Positions 37,949 through 47,226 of a DNA stretch of 64,000 nt are shown here, piece after piece (positions within the stretch are counted from its first letter, which is position 1; the number at the start of each line of letters is the position of its first letter). Made by a program: the position numbers and the translations under genes. The stretch comes from Sedimentisphaerales bacterium (GTDB taxonomy: Bacteria; Planctomycetota; Phycisphaerae; Sedimentisphaerales; Anaerohalosphaeraceae), in contig JANQGW010000220.1 of the NCBI GenBank assembly GCA_028282905.1, forward strand, positions 16,013 to 80,012, in the 5' to 3' direction. The notes beneath the pieces were generated by a model, which had not been told where the DNA came from, ran no database searches, and saw only the letters and a list, made by a program, of their open reading frames with translations.

Positions 37949-38496
37949 CACAGCACCCCCCACTCAACCAGCGTCCTGCGAACACACCGGTAAATCAAAT
38001 TATGAATACGCCCAAACTGTCGGTAAAAATATTTGTCACTTTTCTCAGAGGAACGGGCAATATCGCTGATGGTCCGGTTGGATTCATAACGCATCTTCAG
38101 AAGTTTTTTGTCATTGGCTTCCAGCTTTTTTGAACACTCCCGAAGCGCAGTGAGCCGGTCTTCCTGGTTGTCATATTGTTCCATCGCCGAATCGACAAAC
38201 TGCTCAAAAAGCTTTTCATCCGACCAAATCGTGTATTTGCTTTTCTTGCGGTAGTAATACTTTGTATTCAGGTAGGCAATTCTCGACCCCCACGCACCAA
38301 AATTCGTCCCCGGCTCAAACTCTTCATACTTCCGCCACATCGTCGCAATGGTTTCCTGCATGATATCATCCGCATCCGCATAATTCGGCACAAGAACCGC
38401 GATATACGCCCTGATTTTGTACTGATGTTCCATCAGGAGACGGAGAAATTCCTCCGTGCGGATGCTGTTATTATCTTGTTCCGGATTTATGGACAT
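37948..38496 (-). CDS. Sigma-70 family factor, Rhodopirellula/Verrucomicrobium type
   Basis: 182 residues. Region 2 is seen in YIAVLVPNYADADDIMQETIATMWRKYEEFEPGTNFGAWG (quoted in part: DADDIMQETIATMWRKYEEF) and region 4 in LLKMRYESNRTISDIARSSEKSDKYFYRQFGRI in short form. The family is known from planctomycetes and verrucomicrobia and usually precedes a FecR-like gene, as it does here. The ATG lacks a good ribosome site. It is positioned after the GH2-pseudopilin genes and before the FecR, pseudopilin and surface protein genes, so it may drive the distal half of the locus. Confidence 0.88.
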   Translation of the reverse strand: MSINPEQDNNSIRTEEFLRLLMEHQYKIRAYIAVLVPNYADADDIMQETIATMWRKYEEFEPGTNFGAWGSRIAYLNTKYYYRKKSKYTIWSDEKLFEQFVDSAMEQYDNQEDRLTALRECSKKLEANDKKLLKMRYESNRTISDIARSSEKSDKYFYRQFGRIHNLIYRCVRRTLVEWGVL

Positions 38497-38871
38497 TAGA
38501 ATTCGCCATCTTAAAACCTGTTATTTTTGATGCCTGACTACCTTAATACGACAGCAAAAACTCGTTTTCCCGCACTTTTTGAAAAAAGTTTTATAAAATC
38601 AGGCAGACGCTCTACTATAAAAAAGCACAAAAATATCACATTTTCAAGATACAACGATCCGAGTTACTGTGTTTATTGAGCAGCAAAACACCGTTTTCAC
38701 CACAAACTTAGAAGAATCAACACAGCACGTACAGTCGATACAGAATATTATTTATCGAAAACTAAGGTTTATGTATACCATTGATCAATATCGGTGATTC
38801 CACTTAATGGGGGGAGTATTAAGGCATGGAATGCCAATGGCAATATCAGCCTTATCGAGCATTCGCAACTG
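38497..38871. other. Intergenic region upstream of the sigma/FecR pair
   Basis: 375 AT-rich bases with no credible gene. It holds the end of the pseudopilin transcript and the promoter of the sigma gene. I saw no strong terminator and no convincing consensus promoter; the factor may use its own recognition site. Confidence 0.5.
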
Positions 38872-39714
38872 TTATCTGGGCAATTCCACTTCTCTGGGGC
38901 CAAAATTCTTGTGCCATCTCAGCATCCACAGCTTTTCCAGCTTCACCTTTTCCGTACTGCCGTCCACAAACCCGATGTTGACTCCCATGCTGTGCCGGTC
39001 GAGACAGAACCGTTTCATAAAGGCAGCCGGCGAATGTTCCAGGGACAACATATCAGATTCAAGCTCCCAAGCCTGCGGAACCAGGCTTTCAGCATACGGC
39101 CATGAACCCACCCACGCCGCGTCACTAAAGACCGGCACCCGGCCGTTCGCTTCTGTAAAGCGGGCAAAAAAGTTGTTTTGATCGGCTTCGGCAATGTTGG
39201 GCGGCTGCGACCAACTGCCCTTCGGTGTCAGCCACATATTCATCCCGAAACTGCCTTCCGTCCCCACAAACTCCCAGGTATATAACGCACTGCCGGAACC
39301 GGACGTTCTCGGATCAGGATCTTTGGTGACCGGACATCGCAGCACTTCCATTGTGCCGGAACTGTCGCCGGCGTTCACATTCGATTTGTCCGCGAATTCA
39401 CTGGCATTCAGATAAGGAGCGATTTTGTAGTACCAATATTCATATTTCGCGTCAATCACAGGAAACAAAAGTCCCTCATGGTCATCGGCATACAAGCGAG
39501 TTCCCAGGGTAAGCTGACGGACACGTGTCGCACAGACCATCGCCCTGGCCTGATTCTTCACTTTCTTCAATGCCGGCATAATGATCGCCATCAACAAAGC
39601 GATAATCGCAATAACCACCAGCAGTTCAATAAGCGTAAACCCTGATTTTGAATAACGTGTTGCTGCCTTTCTTTGATGTCCAGAAGAATTCATATTTATT
39701 GCTATGATTTTCAT
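38872..39714 (-). CDS. Pseudopilin-type protein with prepilin cleavage motif, second
   Basis: About 281 residues. The start is the Met after AAGAGGAAGTTCA; the track start 19 codons earlier has no ribosome site. The prepilin helix (SGFTLIELLVVIAIIALLM) follows a basic segment of about 23 residues, longer than usual. The globular part ends with IGFVDGSTEKVKLEKLWMLRW, similar to the GHVE-type ending of this group. It lies between GH2 and the sigma gene. The two pseudopilins in this locus share only the N-terminal helix and the general layout. Confidence 0.8.
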   Translation of the reverse strand: MKIIAINMNSSGHQRKAATRYSKSGFTLIELLVVIAIIALLMAIIMPALKKVKNQARAMVCATRVRQLTLGTRLYADDHEGLLFPVIDAKYEYWYYKIAPYLNASEFADKSNVNAGDSSGTMEVLRCPVTKDPDPRTSGSGSALYTWEFVGTEGSFGMNMWLTPKGSWSQPPNIAEADQNNFFARFTEANGRVPVFSDAAWVGSWPYAESLVPQAWELESDMLSLEHSPAAFMKRFCLDRHSMGVNIGFVDGSTEKVKLEKLWMLRWHKNFGPREVELPR

Positions 39715-39770
39715 TGAACTTCCTCTTATCTTAGCTTCAAACAAACCAATAACCATTGAAGGCATCAACA

Positions 39771-42700
39771 CTAATGGCCCAACCCGATAAACCGAATCGA
39801 ACCGCGGATTTTGTCACCCGGCTTTAGGGGTTTATCTTCGAGAGCCGCATGTCCGCGGAAAAACCGTTCAGAACCGGGGTTATTGTATTCAGCGATCAGC
39901 ATCCGCGTTGTATCCCCGTCAACCCAGCAGCGAACATGTTGACTGCCGTCCGATACAACTATCGGTCCTTCAGTTTTGGTGTTTTTTAGATAAGCATGAA
40001 TAATGTTTTCTTTCGTTGAACGAAAATCATTGGTTCCCAGTTCATTCGTATCATGCCGCCAGGGATAATCCGGCTCAGCAACCGGGCCGGCAGTGCCGGA
40101 AAATTCAGCCCCGACAAACGCATTGGCGACACCTTCCAAACGGGCAATATGATCTGCGGGATAAACGCTCCACATCCCCTTTCGCTTCCAGTGCAGTTGA
40201 TTGAAGCTGCCGGGAAAAGTCATAACCATCCCGTATTGGCGAGGATTAACAGCAGCGGTCAACTCATACTCATAATTAATAACCACCCCCCCGCTCGCAT
40301 CAACTGTCAGGGCATAGCCGCCTTTGGCAATGTCATAGACATCAGTAACGCTAATCACTGCAGCAGTATCTTTCTGCGTCAGCGACACACTTTCAACCTT
40401 TCGGCCGGAACGGATGGACGTATCCGAAGAAACAGGTTTCATCTGTTTTGTCATTTGCGTATCACCGGCACTGTTCAGCGCCAGAATCATTAATTCCGGA
40501 CCCGCACCAAGAACAGTACTGCCGGTCTTGGTCATCCCGGAAATCTGGCCTGCATGCTTATCAAATGTTACGACAAAATCGCCGGCTGTAACGATGATCT
40601 GGTTATCATTGGATTGAACATCAACCTTATCAGTGCCCGTTTTTACAATCCGGTTTTGTATTAATTCCGGTTTGCCAATCGGCAGGCAATACTCATCAAC
40701 AAGAAAGCCCAATGGTGAATGGAACTGCAGATGAATTGTCTTTCCCTCTAAATCAGACACATCTGTACGGATTGCCATTTTCCCCTTGGTTCGCGGAGCA
40801 ATATCAGCAATCGCCTTGCCTTCGTTGTCGCCGATCTTCCAGCGAATGTCTAACTCACTGATATTCGTGAAGTTGTGGCGGTTTTCCAGCGGAATCATAA
40901 GGGTTGTGCCGGCTCCGGGAACATCGATAGTATCAACACTGATCCGGACAGGCGAATAGACCTTCTTGGCATGCCAGTGTTCGGGTTTGCGGCGGCGCCA
41001 GCCGTCAATCGGTCCCCAGGTACCATAGCCCACGGTATGCCCGCTCGGAAGATGAAACGTGTCATCCACGCCGGACCAGAGCGCGCCGCCCAATATGGCT
41101 TTAGTTGCGTACATCTTATCCCACATCGTCTTAAAACCACGTCCCCAAGCATCCCGCAAGCCCGGATCGGTCCACAACTCATAGCGGTTGTAGGCATCCA
41201 GGTGACAATATTCGCCGAACCACATGGGACGTTTGGAATCTGAAAAATTCTTTGCGCCATTGGGGCCGGGATAGTGATGATTTGCGATATCCGTCGAACT
41301 GCCGTTATTGTTCCACTGGCCGGCTGATTGGTCGTGGAACGTAAAGGGCCGGCTTGGATCATACTCACGAGCCGTGTCATAGGAATGCTGGAAATTGGGG
41401 CCCCAGGCTGACTCATTGGCAAGGGACCAGAAGATGATGCTCGGATGGCTGCGGTCGCGTTCGATCATCTCAAGGGCGCTTCGGACAATAATCTCCCGGT
41501 AGTGTTCACTTTGAGGATTCCATTTTTTCCATATCCCGTTGGCGCCGTGGCCCACCCAGCAAATCGCGGCCTCTTCTTCAACAAAAACACCCAATTCGTC
41601 ACACAAATCGATAAACTCCTCAGCAGGCGGATAATGAGATGTGCGGATGAGATTGCAGTTCGCCTCACGGAATAGTTCAACATCAGCTCGCCATTGATCC
41701 ATCGTCAGGCTGCGCCCACGTTTTGGATGCACCTCATGGCGATTGCTGGCCCGAAGCTTCACCGGATAGTTATTGACAAACAGCTCGTTACCCCGCACCT
41801 CAACCTGCCTGAAACCAAAACGTCGTTCAATTGTCTGGAAAGTCTTAAATCCTTTCGTGATTTTACATTGAAGCACATACAGGTTCGGATGCTCATTGTC
41901 CCACTTATCCGGAGAATCAACTTCAATTTCAATGTTTTCATTCAGCCATTGACCAGCATCAAGGTTCGGTAATTCAAAATGTTTTCTTTTAAGCTTGACA
42001 GTTTTCCGGCTCGGCCATTTCATCAGGGAAAATTTCAGTTTGGCTCCCTCCAGTACCGAATCGGTTTGGTTATTAATCTTCATCGCAATCTGCATCGTCG
42101 CATCATCAAATTCCTTGTCGAATTCTGTTGTTACATGATACGATTGGACATTCACCGGTGGGACAGCAAACAGGGTAACCTTGCGGACAATGCCGCCCAG
42201 TGGATGAACCGCGTATTGTGATGCACTGCCGAGAATATCCGACAGCGATTCGCTGGTCACCGCTACTGCTAAGGTATTTTCAGCCCCAAATTGGACTGCG
42301 TCGGTAATGTCAATCTCGAATGGTGTAAAACCGCCTTCATGAGAACCAACCCGCTTACCGTTTACATAGACATCGGCCATGCTGAAGACCGCATCAAAGC
42401 GAAGCTTGACCTGTTTATCGCCCCATCGCTTCGGAATCTCAAATGACCGCACATACCCCGCCGCCGTTTCCGGAACAACCTCAAAGCCCTGCATGACCCA
42501 TTCGCCGGGCACCTCGATATCCGACCACGCAGCACTCACTTTCGATTGCTTCCAGAAATCCGCCGGCGGCGCTTCATTAAATTTCCAAGTCCCGTTCAGC
42601 AACAGCATGTCTATCGGCTTTCCTTTTTTATTTACCGAAGACCGAGAAAGCCCCATACGTTCAAGAATGGCACTCGCGTCAAAACCGGTCTTTTTCAAAG

Positions 42701-43220
42701 GCGTCGAATCGCTCGAATACACGTCCAATGTTGAAACAACCGCATTGGGACCAGCCAGTTTTGTAACATTCACCTGAATTTTACCATCAGCATAGACAGA
42801 CTTATCCAGCGTATAAGTTCGCTCAATAATCTTTGATTTCGGAAGAGACAGTTTCTCTTCCAGCACCACATCATCAACACCGACACTCTGAACTCGCAGC
42901 GCATCATCCGAAAGAAAACGAAAGGCCAGTACATAAGTCTCATTGGACTTCAGCCCATCAAACGAGAAGACAACCGTCTCCCCAAAAGCTGCTGTGCGGG
43001 CAGGGTCATTCTTGCCAACAGAGCTTTCCGGAACCGCATCTACCGGATACGTCCACATACCGCCAATAACCAGATTAGGCTGCGTCGTAATATTACCGCA
43101 ATTGTTTGAACTAACCTTATGTAAGCCTTCCAGCGGTGATGTCGCAGCAGTTACCACTGAAACCAGTACACAAAAACAAAATAACATGACTACCTGACCG
43201 ATCATACGAGATTTTTTCAT
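39771..43220 (-). CDS. Secreted GH2 family beta-galactosidase-like hydrolase
   Basis: 1149 residues from the ATG after CAGGAAAGTCAACA; the track start is 51 codons upstream. A signal peptide is followed by an unusual N-terminal region of about 190 residues (carbohydrate-binding-like beta strands), then the GH2 sugar-binding domain (LLLNGTWKFNEAPP, VPGEWVMQGFE), the immunoglobulin-like domain and the TIM barrel with RTSHYPPAEEFIDLCDELG, SLANESAWG (acid/base Glu) and FGEYCHL (nucleophile Glu). The C-terminal beta-sandwich completes the LacZ layout. It probably removes galactose or a related sugar; the exact sugar cannot be fixed by eye. It lies downstream of the URO-D-like gene. Confidence 0.9.
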   Translation of the reverse strand: MKKSRMIGQVVMLFCFCVLVSVVTAATSPLEGLHKVSSNNCGNITTQPNLVIGGMWTYPVDAVPESSVGKNDPARTAAFGETVVFSFDGLKSNETYVLAFRFLSDDALRVQSVGVDDVVLEEKLSLPKSKIIERTYTLDKSVYADGKIQVNVTKLAGPNAVVSTLDVYSSDSTPLKKTGFDASAILERMGLSRSSVNKKGKPIDMLLLNGTWKFNEAPPADFWKQSKVSAAWSDIEVPGEWVMQGFEVVPETAAGYVRSFEIPKRWGDKQVKLRFDAVFSMADVYVNGKRVGSHEGGFTPFEIDITDAVQFGAENTLAVAVTSESLSDILGSASQYAVHPLGGIVRKVTLFAVPPVNVQSYHVTTEFDKEFDDATMQIAMKINNQTDSVLEGAKLKFSLMKWPSRKTVKLKRKHFELPNLDAGQWLNENIEIEVDSPDKWDNEHPNLYVLQCKITKGFKTFQTIERRFGFRQVEVRGNELFVNNYPVKLRASNRHEVHPKRGRSLTMDQWRADVELFREANCNLIRTSHYPPAEEFIDLCDELGVFVEEEAAICWVGHGANGIWKKWNPQSEHYREIIVRSALEMIERDRSHPSIIFWSLANESAWGPNFQHSYDTAREYDPSRPFTFHDQSAGQWNNNGSSTDIANHHYPGPNGAKNFSDSKRPMWFGEYCHLDAYNRYELWTDPGLRDAWGRGFKTMWDKMYATKAILGGALWSGVDDTFHLPSGHTVGYGTWGPIDGWRRRKPEHWHAKKVYSPVRISVDTIDVPGAGTTLMIPLENRHNFTNISELDIRWKIGDNEGKAIADIAPRTKGKMAIRTDVSDLEGKTIHLQFHSPLGFLVDEYCLPIGKPELIQNRIVKTGTDKVDVQSNDNQIIVTAGDFVVTFDKHAGQISGMTKTGSTVLGAGPELMILALNSAGDTQMTKQMKPVSSDTSIRSGRKVESVSLTQKDTAAVISVTDVYDIAKGGYALTVDASGGVVINYEYELTAAVNPRQYGMVMTFPGSFNQLHWKRKGMWSVYPADHIARLEGVANAFVGAEFSGTAGPVAEPDYPWRHDTNELGTNDFRSTKENIIHAYLKNTKTEGPIVVSDGSQHVRCWVDGDTTRMLIAEYNNPGSERFFRGHAALEDKPLKPGDKIRGSIRFIGLGH

Positions 43221-43260
43221 TGTTGACTTTCCTGCTTTAAAGTTAATTGTACGTTTATTC

Positions 43261-44292
43261 TCAGTGAGTTCCGGCGGTTTCATAAAATGCCCGGATGTTC
43301 TCAAGCGATGTATCAGCCTGGATATGATGCGCGGGAGCGAGAATATAGCCGCCCCCTTTACCCAGTTCGGCAATCAGTTTCTTAACGGCATTTCTCACAT
43401 CTTCAACAGTTCCAAAAGGCATCACACGCTGAACGCACAGCCCGCCAAAAAGCGCCAGATGTTTTCCATACCGCTTTTTGATTTCAAACGGATCAATCGC
43501 CATCGGCTGCAAAGGATTTAAAACATCCAATCCGATTTCAATCATATCATCCAGAATCTCAGTACATTGTCCGCAGCTGTGATAAGCAATCTTGATATTT
43601 GGATTGAGTTTTTTGCATTCGGCAAAAAGTTCGGCGTACCGTCCCTTAAAAAAACGCCGCCACATACCAATCGACATCATCATCCCCGTCTGCATCGAAA
43701 TATCATCACCAAACCAGACCATATCCGCCCCCAGTTCGATATATTTTCGTGCGGCATTCAGCGGAAACTGCATGACCTTGTCCATCAGCCTTTCAGCATA
43801 TTCAGGCTCTAACGCCATATCCATCATAAAGGTATCCAGTCCACGCAGATACCAGCAGGCCTCGAAAATACTGATTTGAGAAGAACCGATCATCCATTTT
43901 TCATCGCCGTATAATTTCTTTTTTGCACGAAAATCATCGTATTGAGAGTCCTCACAGGGATCGGGAATTTCAAACTCATCCAGTTTGCCGCGATCACCGG
44001 ACAGCGGATGCTCGGCAATCTCGGTATAAACGCCGGAATCGTTTTTGACATATCGCCACCGAATCCCCCAGGCGTCCGTATATTCCGGTTCCGGCTGACC
44101 ATAGAAACTCATCTCCAGCCCCGCACAACACTTCACCATATCATTGCCTAACGCAACACCAATGTCCATTTCCGAAGTATCGATATCGCTTCGCAGCCGC
44201 TGTTCAATCTCCGGCACAAAGGACGCAAACACCGGCGTTCTGTCCGGCTGCTCAAAATTAAGTGCCATTTCAACACGTTCTCTGGAATTCAC
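43261..44292 (-). CDS. Uroporphyrinogen decarboxylase-like (MtaA/CmuA type) protein
   Basis: 343 residues of the URO-D superfamily. The ends are typical: NSRERVEMALNFEQPDRTPV at the start, and HSCGQCTEILDDMIEIGLD near the end with the His-x-Cys pair that binds zinc in methyl-transferring members. A heme enzyme is unlikely because there are no other heme genes nearby and these paralogues are common in planctomycete sugar loci. They are thought to act as methyltransferases or demethylases on corrinoid or aromatic methoxy substrates. It is the first gene of the minus-strand locus, divergent from the XylR regulator, and 41 bases upstream of GH2. The real substrate is unknown. Confidence 0.8.
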   Translation of the reverse strand: MNSRERVEMALNFEQPDRTPVFASFVPEIEQRLRSDIDTSEMDIGVALGNDMVKCCAGLEMSFYGQPEPEYTDAWGIRWRYVKNDSGVYTEIAEHPLSGDRGKLDEFEIPDPCEDSQYDDFRAKKKLYGDEKWMIGSSQISIFEACWYLRGLDTFMMDMALEPEYAERLMDKVMQFPLNAARKYIELGADMVWFGDDISMQTGMMMSIGMWRRFFKGRYAELFAECKKLNPNIKIAYHSCGQCTEILDDMIEIGLDVLNPLQPMAIDPFEIKKRYGKHLALFGGLCVQRVMPFGTVEDVRNAVKKLIAELGKGGGYILAPAHHIQADTSLENIRAFYETAGTH

Positions 44293-44424
44293 AATTTGTA
44301 TCCCTAAAAATCACAAACAACAACTCACCAATCCATCGATATGGGCCGATGATGATTATCGCATATAAAAAAGACAAAAGAACGCCAGTTTACGCAAAAC
44401 AACCGCCATTATGCGCATATCAAC

Positions 44425-44452
44425 TTGTTCTTTTAAATATATTTCATATAAT
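44425..44452 (+). promoter_or_regulatory. Promoter of the XylR-like gene
   Basis: TTGTTC (44425-44430), a 16-base spacer and TATAAT (44447-44452), a perfect -10 box. It points toward the XylR-like gene with a start site about 70 bases before the chosen ATG. The remaining part of the 236-base gap should hold the promoter of the divergent URO-D gene, where I found no clear consensus. Confidence 0.65.
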
Positions 44453-44528
44453 AGAGCTTAATCAAGAGATTTGACTCCTTGTGATTTCCGAACGTTTTTT
44501 GGCCACTATTCACCAGAATAATTGTATC

Positions 44529-45704
44529 ATGAAAATTCCAAAAGTAATATTGCGTATTGAAACCTCAAGAGCCTGCGGCAGAGGAATTCTTTTGGGTGTC
44601 AGCAAATATTGTCGCTTGTTCAGCCAATGGCGTCTTACTCAGAAAATGCCCTTTTACTTCGATTCCGCCAGCTTTAGTGATAACCCGTCCCGGCCGGAAA
44701 ACTGGATGGCCGACGGCATGATAGTCGCCCGCCCCGACATTCCCAAAGCTGTCAGAGAAATCGGTCTTCCCGTTATTGGAATTGATGTACTGGAACCTGT
44801 TGCCGATATGCCGAATATTGTCGGCGACAATGATTCCATTGCGGAAATGGGCCTCAAACATTTCATAGACCGCGGTTTTTCACGATTGGCCTACTGTGAA
44901 TTTAAAGGCATTCCATGGGCGATTGAACGAGGCACAAAATTCATCGCCGTCGCCAAAGAAAAAGGGCTGGAAATTGTGAAATACACCGTAGGAGACAGCA
45001 CCGGCAGATTCTCGTGGGACGAAGAACTCAATGCAATTGGAGCCTGGCTCAAAAGCATGCAATATCCCCTCGGAATATTCGCCTGCAATGACGACTGCGC
45101 CAAACTCATCAGTGCGGCCTGCCAGGCGGCCAATGTACGCTGTCCCGAAGAGGTGGCAATCTTAGGCGCCGATAACGACGAAATGATCTGTCTGCCGAAC
45201 GACCCGCCGCTGTCAAGCATTGTGCTGGACTTTGAAAAGGCCGGTTTTGAAGCCGCGGGTTTGCTGGATCGGATCATGAAAGACCAGGAAAAATCCGCCT
45301 CTCAAAGAATCGTCCTTCATCCAACCCATGTCGAAACACGAAAATCGACGGACGTTCTCGCAGTTAAAGATAACGAGGTGGCCGCCGCATTGCAGTATAT
45401 CCGGGACCACGCCGATCAGGCGATTGGTGTACCGGATGTAGTTGAAGCATCTTCTCTGTCACGCCGGGGATTAGAATGCCGCTTTAAAGCGGTTCTGGGA
45501 AAGTCGATCAATCGGATAATCCGACAGCAGCGGGCGGAAAAGGTTTCAAAGCTGCTCATCGAAACCAACCTGCCCATATCGCAAATTGCCTACAAACTTG
45601 GTTTTACAGACATTGAGCATATCAGCCGCTTTTTTCGAAGTATCAAGCAAATGAGTCCTTCCGAATTCCGAAAGCAGTATGGGCGTTACTCTATTGGTAG
45701 CTGA
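44529..45704 (+). CDS. AraC-family transcriptional regulator, XylR type
   Basis: 392 residues. The N-terminus (KVILRIETSRACGRGILLGV) and ligand region (IVGDNDSIAEMGLKHF, GIFACNDDCAKL, EVAILGADNDEMI) match the periplasmic-binding-like sensing domain of E. coli XylR. The C-terminal 100 residues are an AraC helix-turn-helix (LPISQIAYKLGFTDIEHISRFFRS, SPSEFRKQYG). It should activate or repress its target operon in response to a pentose or related sugar. The track start is a GTG 16 codons earlier; the ATG is preferred because XylR proteins begin at this strand, though neither has a clear ribosome site. It is divergent from the URO-D gene, the usual place for a local regulator. Confidence 0.9.
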   Translation: MKIPKVILRIETSRACGRGILLGVSKYCRLFSQWRLTQKMPFYFDSASFSDNPSRPENWMADGMIVARPDIPKAVREIGLPVIGIDVLEPVADMPNIVGDNDSIAEMGLKHFIDRGFSRLAYCEFKGIPWAIERGTKFIAVAKEKGLEIVKYTVGDSTGRFSWDEELNAIGAWLKSMQYPLGIFACNDDCAKLISAACQAANVRCPEEVAILGADNDEMICLPNDPPLSSIVLDFEKAGFEAAGLLDRIMKDQEKSASQRIVLHPTHVETRKSTDVLAVKDNEVAAALQYIRDHADQAIGVPDVVEASSLSRRGLECRFKAVLGKSINRIIRQQRAEKVSKLLIETNLPISQIAYKLGFTDIEHISRFFRSIKQMSPSEFRKQYGRYSIGS

Positions 45705-45756
45705 GCGATGATGCCGCCCGTTAAAGAGTGTTGAGACAAAAAGCGAAACCATATTA

Positions 45757-46230
45757 TTATGCTATCGCTGCAGTAAGATACTCCGGCGCGTTTTGAATGA
45801 TGATCTTGCGCTGTGTCTCAGCCACGTGCTCTAATCGCAGTTCGATACAGCCAAAGCCCTCCATTGCTCCGGCGACTTTATCGGCCCATTCCACCAGCAC
45901 CACCGAATCGGGGCGGCAGTACTCCTCAAAGCCCAGCGCCTCAAATTCGGCGAGGCTTTCAATACGGTAAGCATCTATATGATAGATATGGATCAGCCCC
46001 TCGCGGCCGAAATACTCGTTGACCATCACAAATGTCGGGCTGTTGACCTGGTCCGGGTCGTGCGCCTCCAGTCCCAGCGAAATGCCTTTAATCAGATGCG
46101 TCTTGCCGGTTCCGAGGTTGCCCACCAGCGCAAAGACCTCGCCGCCGCGCAAAGAAGCCCCGATCTGCTTGCCCAACTCAACCGTCTCAACCGCACTATT
46201 AGTAACAATCTCAATCATTCGTTCACTCAT
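45757..46230 (-). CDS. tsaE: tRNA threonylcarbamoyladenosine biosynthesis ATPase
   Basis: A P-loop ATPase of about 157 residues that helps TsaB/TsaD turn over during t6A synthesis at tRNA position 37. Visible motifs are the Walker A GNLGTGKTHLIKG, the SPTFVMVNEY segment and HIDAYRIES, followed by VLVEWADK (Walker B region). The start is uncertain among three near Met codons because none has a strong ribosome site; I use the second. It is the last gene of the argH-thiL-tsaE row and converges with the XylR gene. The t6A partner TsaC (Sua5) is encoded in the fusion gene at 3.3-4.5 kb. Confidence 0.92.
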   Translation of the reverse strand: MSERMIEIVTNSAVETVELGKQIGASLRGGEVFALVGNLGTGKTHLIKGISLGLEAHDPDQVNSPTFVMVNEYFGREGLIHIYHIDAYRIESLAEFEALGFEEYCRPDSVVLVEWADKVAGAMEGFGCIELRLEHVAETQRKIIIQNAPEYLTAAIA

Positions 46231-46235
46231 AACAT

Positions 46236-46263
46236 TAATCAATCATCATTCATCAATAATCAA
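46236..46263. repeat. Degenerate heptamer array (four units)
   Basis: The units TAATCAA, TCATCAT, TCATCAA and TAATCAA follow without gaps between tsaE and thiL, overlapping the thiL stop. Similar seven-base arrays occur at 51783-51810 and 53702-53729. Confidence 0.6.
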
Positions 46264-47177
46264 TTTCCAAGGTGGTCGTAGCCGCCTGCCGGCACATCCA
46301 CGATCCGACCGTCTGTCAGCCGGTTTTGAATCTTGCCGCTGTCGGTAATTTTGCCAACCGGCAGGACTGTCACATCGTCCAAATCCTTAATTTTCTTGTA
46401 TTCTGCCGGACTGAGCGTAAACAGCAGCTCAAAATCCTCACCATCATAAAAGACCGCGGTCATCGGGTCATCCGTTTTTTTGGCCGCTTCGGAAATCGGC
46501 AATTGTGCGGCTTCCAGCAGTGCCCCGACTCCGCTTTGAGTACAAATCCGGTTCAAATCAGTCACCAGCCCATCCGTTATATCCATCATCGCGTGGATGG
46601 TCGCCGCTTTGGTCAAGACAAGCGCCTCGGCTACCCGCGGCGTGAAATGCAGGTGCTTGCCGTGCAGCGAACCGCCCAGCGGGCCGGTCACGCAGATAAT
46701 ATCACCGACCTGTGCCCCGCTTCGCCGCACCGGCGGGTGGTGGCCGCTCGGTTTGCTGAGCATGGTCACGTTGATCGCGAAACTTTCCGCGTTCTCTTTC
46801 CATTTCGTAATATCGCCGCCGATCAGCTCACAGCCGAAACGCTGCCCCGCATCGACCACGCCCGCGTGAATCCGCCGGAGTTCATCGGCCCCGAAATCCG
46901 TCGGCAAGGCCACCGCGACGACTGCACAAACCGGAATGGTCGCCATTGCCGCACAATCGCTCAAACTGGCTGCCATCGCCTTGTAACAGGCCTCTTCCAG
47001 CGTACAGACAGACAGGTCGAAATGCGTGCCATCCAGCAGCATATCGGTTGTCACCAGCAGCGTCCCGTCCGCCCCGGCTCGAATCTGGGCCATATCATCG
47101 CCGATGCCGATGGGAAACGCGGAAGCATCGGCATTGCTTTGTGCGGCGAACCAGGATGTTATGTTGTCTTCATGCAT
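46260..47177 (-). CDS. thiL: Thiamine-monophosphate kinase
   Basis: Phosphorylates thiamine monophosphate to the active diphosphate; cytoplasmic, PurM-like fold. The 305-residue chain has the N-terminal GIGDDMAQI metal loop, LLVTTDMLLDGTHF, LSDCAAMA, ELIGGDITK and the late IHAMMDITDGLVTDL, all standard for ThiL. The product is the cofactor of the aceE enzyme in this window, though the genes are far apart. No other thiamine gene is nearby and no thiamine riboswitch was seen upstream. It lies after the four-helix-bundle gene and before tsaE in one direction. Confidence 0.93.
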   Translation of the reverse strand: MHEDNITSWFAAQSNADASAFPIGIGDDMAQIRAGADGTLLVTTDMLLDGTHFDLSVCTLEEACYKAMAASLSDCAAMATIPVCAVVAVALPTDFGADELRRIHAGVVDAGQRFGCELIGGDITKWKENAESFAINVTMLSKPSGHHPPVRRSGAQVGDIICVTGPLGGSLHGKHLHFTPRVAEALVLTKAATIHAMMDITDGLVTDLNRICTQSGVGALLEAAQLPISEAAKKTDDPMTAVFYDGEDFELLFTLSPAEYKKIKDLDDVTVLPVGKITDSGKIQNRLTDGRIVDVPAGGYDHLGN

Positions 47178-47186
47178 AGTTTTATT

Positions 47187-47226
47187 AAGAATACAGGAAT
47201 ACGAGAATTCAAGGACTCAAGAATTC
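47187..47226. repeat. Octamer array, left arm (five units)
   Basis: AAGAATAC, AGGAATAC, GAGAATTC, AAGGACTC, AAGAATTC: five 8-base units in register. It overlaps the 3' end and stop of the four-helix-bundle gene and ends ten bases before the thiL start. It is the inverse of the array at 47589-47628. Confidence 0.75.

Noticed and set aside
44481-44528. GTG start for the XylR-like gene
   Set aside because: No better ribosome site than the ATG at 44529, and the family N-terminus begins at the latter.
46180-47180. Thiamine riboswitch near thiL
   Set aside because: No THI-box-like CTGAGA or conserved stem pattern was recognised upstream of thiL.
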